Below, piece by piece: positions 14,217-18,282 of a DNA stretch of 18,282 nt. Made by a program: the position numbers and the translations under genes. The notes beneath the pieces are model-generated. The model was not told where the DNA came from, did not search any database, and saw nothing but the letters and a program-made list of their open reading frames with translations. Position 1 is the first letter of the stretch; each line of letters begins with the position of its first letter. Origin of the DNA: an uncultured Oscillospiraceae bacterium (GTDB lineage Bacteria > Bacillota > Clostridia > Oscillospirales > Oscillospiraceae); contig CAJUEC010000029.1 of assembly GCA_910585155.1 (NCBI GenBank), positions 1-18,282 of the forward strand, read 5' to 3'.

Positions 14217-15833
14217 ATGGAGTGGTGGAAGGACGCCATCATTTACCAGATCTACCCCAGGAGCTTCCAGGATTCCAACGGGGACGGCATTGGGGACATC
14301 CCCGGCATCATCAGCCGCCTGGACCACCTCCAGGAGCTGGGGGTGGGGGCCGTTTGGCTCAGCCCGGTGTACCCCTCCCCCAACGACGACAACGGCTACG
14401 ACATCAGCGACTACAAGGATATCAACCCGGAGTATGGCACCCTGGAGGATATGGACCGGCTGATTCTGGAGGCTAAGCGCCGGGGTATCCGCATTCTGAT
14501 GGACCTGGTCATCAACCACACCTCCACCGCCCACCAGTGGTTCGAGAAGAGCCGCCGCCGGATCGCGCCCTACACGGATTACTACCACTGGGCCCCCGCC
14601 GGGCCCGATGGGACCCTGCCCAACAACTGGACGGGCTTTTTCGCCGAGGACTGCTGGCAGTGGGACGACGTGCGGGGGGAGTACTACCTCCACCTCTTTG
14701 CCAGGAGCCAGGCGGACCTGAACTATCACTGTCCCCAGGTGCTGGAGGAGGTGAAGGAGATCCTGCGCTTCTGGCTGGACCGGGGGGTGGCGGGCTTCCG
14801 CTGCGACGTGATCAACCTGCTGTGGAAGGACAGCCTGGCCGACGGCGAGAAGCGGCTGGCCCTCACCGGGCTGGAGCACTACCTGTCCCTGGAGGGCACC
14901 CACGATATCCTGCGCCAGCTGCGCCAGGTGCTGGACGGCTACCGGGCCTTCACGGTGGGGGAGACGGTGTTCGTCACCCCGGAGACGGCCCGGGACCTGT
15001 GCGGGCCGGACCGGGGGGAGCTGAACATGGTGTTCTCCTTCCAGCACATGGAGTGCGACCAGTATTTTGTCAAGTGGCTGAAGCGGGACTTCCGCCCCAA
15101 GAGGTTTTTCGAGGCGCTGATCAAGTGGCAGAGGGAGCTGCCCTGGAACGCGATCTACCTGGAGAACCACGACCAGCCCCGGTCCATCCCCCGCTTCGCC
15201 AGCGAGGGGTATTGGCGGGAGAGCGGCAAGCTGCTGGCCACCCTGCTGCTCACCCTGCGGGGGACGCCCTTCATCTACCAGGGCCAGGAGATCGGCATGG
15301 TGGACTTCGACTTCGACGGCGCGGACCAGCTGGACGACGTGGAGAGCCGCAACGTGGACCGGCTGCTCAGCGCCTGCCATGTGCCGGAGGGGCTGCGGTG
15401 GAGGATCATACGGCGCACCAGCCGGGACAACGCCCGCACGCCCTTTCAGTGGGACGACGGGCCCAACGCGGGCTTCACCACGGCGGCGCGGCCCTGGCTG
15501 GGGGTGAACCGGAACTTCCACTTCGTCAACCTGGCCGACCAGGAGGCCGACCCGGACTCCATCTGGAGCTGGTACAAGGATCTGGCCGCCCTGCGGCGTG
15601 AGCGGGAGGTGCTGCGCCGGGGGGACTTCCTGTGGCTGGAGTGCACCCACAGGGTGTTCGTCTACCGCCGCCGTCTGGGGAGGGAGAGCGTCACCGTGGC
15701 GTTGAATTTCAGCGACCGCCCCGCCTGGGTGGGGCGCCGGGGGACACTGCTGCGGTCCAATTATTACCGGGACGGCTTCGACGGGCGGCTCCGGCCCTGG
15801 GAGGCGGTCATTCTGGAGGACCACGGGAACTGA
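14217..15833 (+). CDS. GH13 alpha-glucosidase (oligo-1,6-glucosidase type)
   Basis: The start is ATG at 14217, with AAAGGAGG eight bases upstream; the frame opens earlier, but only across the terminator. The 538-residue cytoplasmic protein starts EWWKDAIIYQIYPRSFQDSN with the metal loop DSNGDGIGD. A TIM barrel follows with MDLVINHTS, nucleophile D197 in GFRCDVINL, acid/base E249 in FTVGETVF and transition-state stabiliser D319 in LENHDQPR; a C-terminal beta domain closes the protein. This is subfamily 31, covering isomaltase, alpha-glucosidase and trehalose-6-phosphate hydrolase. Val198 directly after the nucleophile is the residue linked with alpha-1,6 specificity (Thr in maltases). It probably releases glucose from isomalto-oligosaccharides. 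No sugar transporter or regulator is adjacent. Confidence 0.93.
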   Translation: MEWWKDAIIYQIYPRSFQDSNGDGIGDIPGIISRLDHLQELGVGAVWLSPVYPSPNDDNGYDISDYKDINPEYGTLEDMDRLILEAKRRGIRILMDLVINHTSTAHQWFEKSRRRIAPYTDYYHWAPAGPDGTLPNNWTGFFAEDCWQWDDVRGEYYLHLFARSQADLNYHCPQVLEEVKEILRFWLDRGVAGFRCDVINLLWKDSLADGEKRLALTGLEHYLSLEGTHDILRQLRQVLDGYRAFTVGETVFVTPETARDLCGPDRGELNMVFSFQHMECDQYFVKWLKRDFRPKRFFEALIKWQRELPWNAIYLENHDQPRSIPRFASEGYWRESGKLLATLLLTLRGTPFIYQGQEIGMVDFDFDGADQLDDVESRNVDRLLSACHVPEGLRWRIIRRTSRDNARTPFQWDDGPNAGFTTAARPWLGVNRNFHFVNLADQEADPDSIWSWYKDLAALRREREVLRRGDFLWLECTHRVFVYRRRLGRESVTVALNFSDRPAWVGRRGTLLRSNYYRDGFDGRLRPWEAVILEDHGN

Positions 15834-15872
15834 AAAGGACCGGCCCGCGCATGGCGCGGGTCGGTCCGGTTT
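15833..15872. terminator. Bidirectional terminator between convergent genes
   Basis: A 14-bp stem (15837-15850 with 15854-15867, one G:T pair) closes on loop ATG. It is flanked by AAAA on the left and GGTTT on the right, so it can end transcripts from the alpha-glucosidase (+) and, with a TTTT tract, from the phosphate transporter (-). Confidence 0.85.
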
Positions 15873-15878
15873 CCAAGG

Positions 15879-16823
15879 TCAGCTCATGAGCCGGGTGAGG
15901 AGAAAAGCCATCCCCCCGCAGGCGGGGAAGGTGAGAATCCACGCCCCCGCCATCTGGCCCATCACCCGCCGATCAGCCCCCCGGCCCGCCCCGCAGATGG
16001 CGGCCACCTTGGCGTGGGTGGTGGAGGCGGGCAGCCCCAGGGCGGAGCAGGCCAGCAGCACGGCGCCCGCGCCCAGGTCCGCCGCCAGCCCGTCGGCGGG
16101 GGAGAGGGAGGCCAGCTCCGAGCCCATTTTTTCCACGATGGGCCTGCCTCCCAGAGCGGTGCCCAGGGCCATCACCCCGGCGGTGAGCAGGGCCAGCTCC
16201 AGCCGGGGGGCGGGCTGCGCCCCCTCCAGCCCGTGGGTGAGGAGGAGCAGGGCCAGGAATTTCTGCCCGTCCTGCACCCCGTGGAGCAGGGCGGTGAGGG
16301 CGGCGGCCCCCCGCTGCCAGGAGTCTGGGCGGCAGACCCGGTCGGAAATGGTCCGGCGGAGCAGCCGTCCGGCCAGCACCCCGGCGGGCAGGGACAGTGC
16401 CAGCCCCGCCAGCGCCCGCAGCCATGCGCCCGGGCTGAGGGAGGCGGTCCCCGCACCCAGGGCGGCGGCTCCCCCGGACAGCCCGGCCAGCAGGGCGTGG
16501 CTCTCGCTGGTGGGCAGGCCGAACCGCCACGCCGCCACCGCCCACAGCACGATGGACAGCAGCGCCGCGTTCAGCGCGGCGCAGGCGGAGCGGGGGTCGT
16601 GGAAGGCCACCAGCTCGCCCATGGTGTCCGCCACCGCGGGAAAGCACAGGCAGGCCAGCGCCGCCCCGGCGAAATTGAACGCCGCCGCCAGGACCACGCC
16701 CCGCCGGAAGCTGAGGGCCCCGGAGCCCACCGCGGTGGCGATGGCGCCCGGCGCGTCGGTCCAGCCGTTGACGAAGATCACCGCCAGCACCAGCAGGCGG
16801 GCGAGATGGACAGTCATAGTCAT
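15879..16823 (-). CDS. pit: PiT-family inorganic phosphate transporter
   Basis: ATG at 16823 is chosen because GGGAGG stands seven bases upstream; the open frame runs much farther back but only as antisense of the dGTPase gene. The 314-residue membrane protein has the inverted-repeat build of PiT transporters. The first signature is NGWTDAPGAIATAVGSGALS (19-38), where the family more often has GANDVANS; related motifs are LPTSESHALLAGLSG (103-117), HGVQDGQKFLALL (181-193) and LPASTTHAKVAAICG (264-278). It should bring in phosphate with H+ or Na+, or a similar anion. A PhoU-like partner, often adjacent in this group, is not seen here. No TTGACA/TATAAT pair is evident upstream. Confidence 0.9.
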   Translation of the reverse strand: MTMTVHLARLLVLAVIFVNGWTDAPGAIATAVGSGALSFRRGVVLAAAFNFAGAALACLCFPAVADTMGELVAFHDPRSACAALNAALLSIVLWAVAAWRFGLPTSESHALLAGLSGGAAALGAGTASLSPGAWLRALAGLALSLPAGVLAGRLLRRTISDRVCRPDSWQRGAAALTALLHGVQDGQKFLALLLLTHGLEGAQPAPRLELALLTAGVMALGTALGGRPIVEKMGSELASLSPADGLAADLGAGAVLLACSALGLPASTTHAKVAAICGAGRGADRRVMGQMAGAWILTFPACGGMAFLLTRLMS

Positions 16824-16877
16824 GGCGCTCCCTCCCGGGGAAGCATATGAGGGGGAGCGAAAAAGATGACAAAAAAA

Positions 16878-16904
16878 TTTGAAAAATAAAAAGGATTTTT
16901 CAAA
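16878..16904. promoter_or_regulatory. AT-rich palindrome in the divergent pit/dgt promoter region
   Basis: The arms TTTGAAAAAT (16878-16887) and ATTTTTCAAA (16895-16904) are perfectly complementary around AAAAAGG. The site lies in a sharply AT-rich patch between two divergent genes, upstream of a possible -10 TATAAG (16914-16919) for the dGTPase gene. It fits an operator or the core of a divergent promoter; no regulator can be named. Confidence 0.45.
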
Positions 16905-16967
16905 CGGATGGGGTATAAGAGATAGACAGCGATTTTGCCGCGGAAAGAACGGTCGGAGGGATGAGAG

Positions 16968-17978
16968 ATGGAGCAGACCATTCGGGAGCGCATGGAGGAG
17001 CTGGAGCGCCAAACCCTGTCGCCCAGGGCCTGCCTGTCGGCCCAGTCCAGGGGGCGGCGGGTGGACATCCCGCCCTGCCCCATGCGCACCTGCTTTCAGC
17101 GGGACATAGACAGGGTGGTCCACTGCAAGTCCTTCCGGCGGCTGAAGCACAAAACCCAGGTGTTTCTCCAGCCCGAGGGGGACCATTACCGCACCCGGAT
17201 GACCCACACCCTGGAGGTGTCCCGCATCGCCCGGACCATGGCCCGGGGGCTGAGGCTCAACGAGGACCTCACCGAGGCCGCCGCCCTGGCCCACGATTTG
17301 GGCCACACGCCCTTTGGCCACGCCGGAGAGCGGGCCCTGTCCCGGATGGTGGAGGGGGGGTTCCGCCACTATGAGCAGTCCCTGCGGGTGGTGGACCGGC
17401 TGGAGAACGAGGGGGCGGGGCTGAACCTGTGCCACGAGGTGCGGGAGGGCATCCTGTGCCACACCGCGGGCCGGCCGGCGGACACCCTGGAGGGGCAGCT
17501 GGTGCGCTTTGCCGATAAGATCGCCTACATCAACCACGACATTGACGACGCCATGCGGGGCGGCATCATCTTTCCCACCGATATCCCCATCCACATCTCC
17601 CAGACCCTGGGCTTCACCCATGGGGAGCGCATTGAGACGCTGGCCATGGACATCGTCCGCTCCAGCGGGGAGGGGGAGCTGATCCGCCAGTCGGAGCCGG
17701 TGGCGAAGGCCATGGCGGAGCTGAAGGAGTTTATGTTCCAGTCGGTCTACTTCAACCCCCGGGCCAAGGGGGAGGAGGGCCGGGCGGAGGACATGATTTG
17801 CCTCCTGTACGAATACTATTACAAGCACGCGGACAAGCTGCCCCCGGAATACCAGGACATTCTGGTGCGGGAGGGGAGCGGGCGGGCGGTGCTGGACTAC
17901 ATAGCCGGCATGACGGACACCTACGCCGTGGAGCAGTTCAGCCGCCTGTTCATCCCGAAAGGATGGGTGGTAAAATAG
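16968..17978 (+). CDS. dgt: dGTPase-like HD-domain nucleotide triphosphohydrolase
   Basis: The start is ATG at 16968 with GGAGGG seven bases upstream. The 336-residue protein carries the HD-domain metal ligands H80 (MTHTLEVSRIAR), H109-D110 (LAHDLGHTPFGHAGE) and D183 (RFADKIAYINHDIDDA), together with FRRLKHKTQVF before them. This is the arrangement of deoxyguanosinetriphosphate triphosphohydrolase-like proteins, which cut dNTPs to deoxynucleoside and triphosphate and help to balance the dNTP pool. In many Clostridia the gene precedes dnaG and rpoD; here the downstream side is repeat DNA running to the window edge, so that order cannot be tested. Substrate preference is not visible from sequence. 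Confidence 0.93.
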   Translation: MEQTIRERMEELERQTLSPRACLSAQSRGRRVDIPPCPMRTCFQRDIDRVVHCKSFRRLKHKTQVFLQPEGDHYRTRMTHTLEVSRIARTMARGLRLNEDLTEAAALAHDLGHTPFGHAGERALSRMVEGGFRHYEQSLRVVDRLENEGAGLNLCHEVREGILCHTAGRPADTLEGQLVRFADKIAYINHDIDDAMRGGIIFPTDIPIHISQTLGFTHGERIETLAMDIVRSSGEGELIRQSEPVAKAMAELKEFMFQSVYFNPRAKGEEGRAEDMICLLYEYYYKHADKLPPEYQDILVREGSGRAVLDYIAGMTDTYAVEQFSRLFIPKGWVVK

Positions 17979-18112
17979 AAGCGCGGAGAAGCGGTCAGCG
18001 AGGGAGCTTGGACCGGAGCGAAGGCAAAAAACCAAGATTTGCGGAGCAAATCTGTATTTTGCCTGAGACGGAGGGAAAGCGACCGAGCGGCCTGACCGCT
18101 TCGCAGCGTGAT
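17979..18112 (+). repeat. Dispersed intergenic repeat, copy D1 (type 1)
   Basis: The copy begins directly after the dgt stop. The outer arms GAAGCGGTCAG (17987-17997) and CTGACCGCTTC (18092-18102) are perfectly complementary, as are the inner GGCAAAA (18023-18029) and TTTTGCC (18057-18063). The centre is replaced by a private hairpin, AGATTTGC-GGA-GCAAATCT (18035-18053). The end is CGCAGCGTGA. No gene is visible. Confidence 0.85.
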
Positions 18113-18116
18113 CCAG

Positions 18117-18245
18117 AAGCGCTAAGCCGTCGTGAGCAGCGGGCTAAGCCCGAAGCGGAGCGAAAGCGGGGAGGCCCCAAGGGGGCCGGACAGCTTTTGC
18201 GCAGTCGGAGGGCTTAGAACCGCGTCGCGGACAGGCGCAGCGTGA
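18117..18245 (+). repeat. Dispersed intergenic repeat, copy D2 (type 2 variant), and DNA to the window end
   Basis: GAAGCGCTAAGCCGTCGTGA starts a second unit in tandem with D1 and ends ACAGGCGCAGCGTGACA, matching the ends of copy B. Inside, CTAAGCCC pairs with GGGCTTAG, and GGCCCC-AAG-GGGGCC (18173-18187) forms a tight hairpin. From 18246 to the window end I see no gene or recognised site; 17979-18282 as a whole is non-coding repeat DNA. Confidence 0.75.
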
Positions 18246-18282
18246 CAGCGTCGGGCCAAGCTCCATATCTCTCGCTTTCGGC

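Noticed and set aside
16824..18035. N-terminal extension of the phosphate transporter to 718 residues
   Set aside because: The extra 404 residues are antisense of the dGTPase gene and cross the divergent promoter. A good GGGAGG site supports the start at 16823.

Overview
The window looks like a chromosomal segment from a Gram-positive, GC-rich gut-type Clostridia, most likely Oscillospirales (the Flavonifractor, Lawsonibacter or Intestinimonas neighbourhood). That placement is inferred from several things: third codon positions are strongly G/C, Shine-Dalgarno sites are of the GGAGG type, a lipoprotein stands next to an OmpR/PhoR-type two-component pair, a DUF1385 gene precedes prmC, and recA, recX, rimO and pgsA are clustered. 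Species cannot be fixed from the sequence alone. I found no rRNA, tRNA, CRISPR array, transposase or phage gene.

Layout. (1) 1-3090: the 3' part of a MATE efflux gene (+) converges with a lone ABC exporter half-transporter (-). (2) 3091-3321: a divergent promoter region. (3) 3322-7133: a lipoprotein with propeller-like repeats, a response regulator and a sensor kinase, probably one sensory operon. (4) 7134-9244: a DUF1385 membrane protein and prmC, behind a clear sigma-A-type promoter with a LexA-box-like palindrome just upstream. (5) 9379-14161: recA, a small AT-rich membrane ORF, recX, a GNAT acetyltransferase broken by one in-frame TGA, rimO, a small unknown protein and pgsA. From recX on the genes overlap or nearly touch, and the run ends in a hairpin terminator. 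(6) 14217-15833: a GH13 alpha-glucosidase, ending in a bidirectional terminator shared with a convergent PiT-type phosphate transporter (15879-16823, -). (7) 16968-17978: a dGTPase-like HD hydrolase, followed by repeat DNA to the window edge.

The most distinctive feature is a dispersed intergenic repeat of roughly 130 bp. It occurs after the lipoprotein, DUF1385, prmC and dGTPase genes, always on the coding strand of the upstream gene and starting at or within a few bases of its stop codon (inside the last codons in prmC). Copies come in two sequence types and are often in tandem. They keep a nested inverted-repeat architecture and a constant end, CGCAGCGTGA. One copy appears to supply the last codons and stop of prmC, and another the -35 box of the apparent recA promoter. 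I do not recognise this family.

Other points worth a second look are a classic A AAA AAC slippery heptamer in correct phase near the end of the ABC transporter gene, leading in the -1 frame to an extra membrane helix; the single TGA in the GNAT gene where Trp is expected; and a small protein of possible ADP-ribosyltransferase-like fold translationally coupled to both rimO and pgsA. No complete novel system such as a defence island was found.
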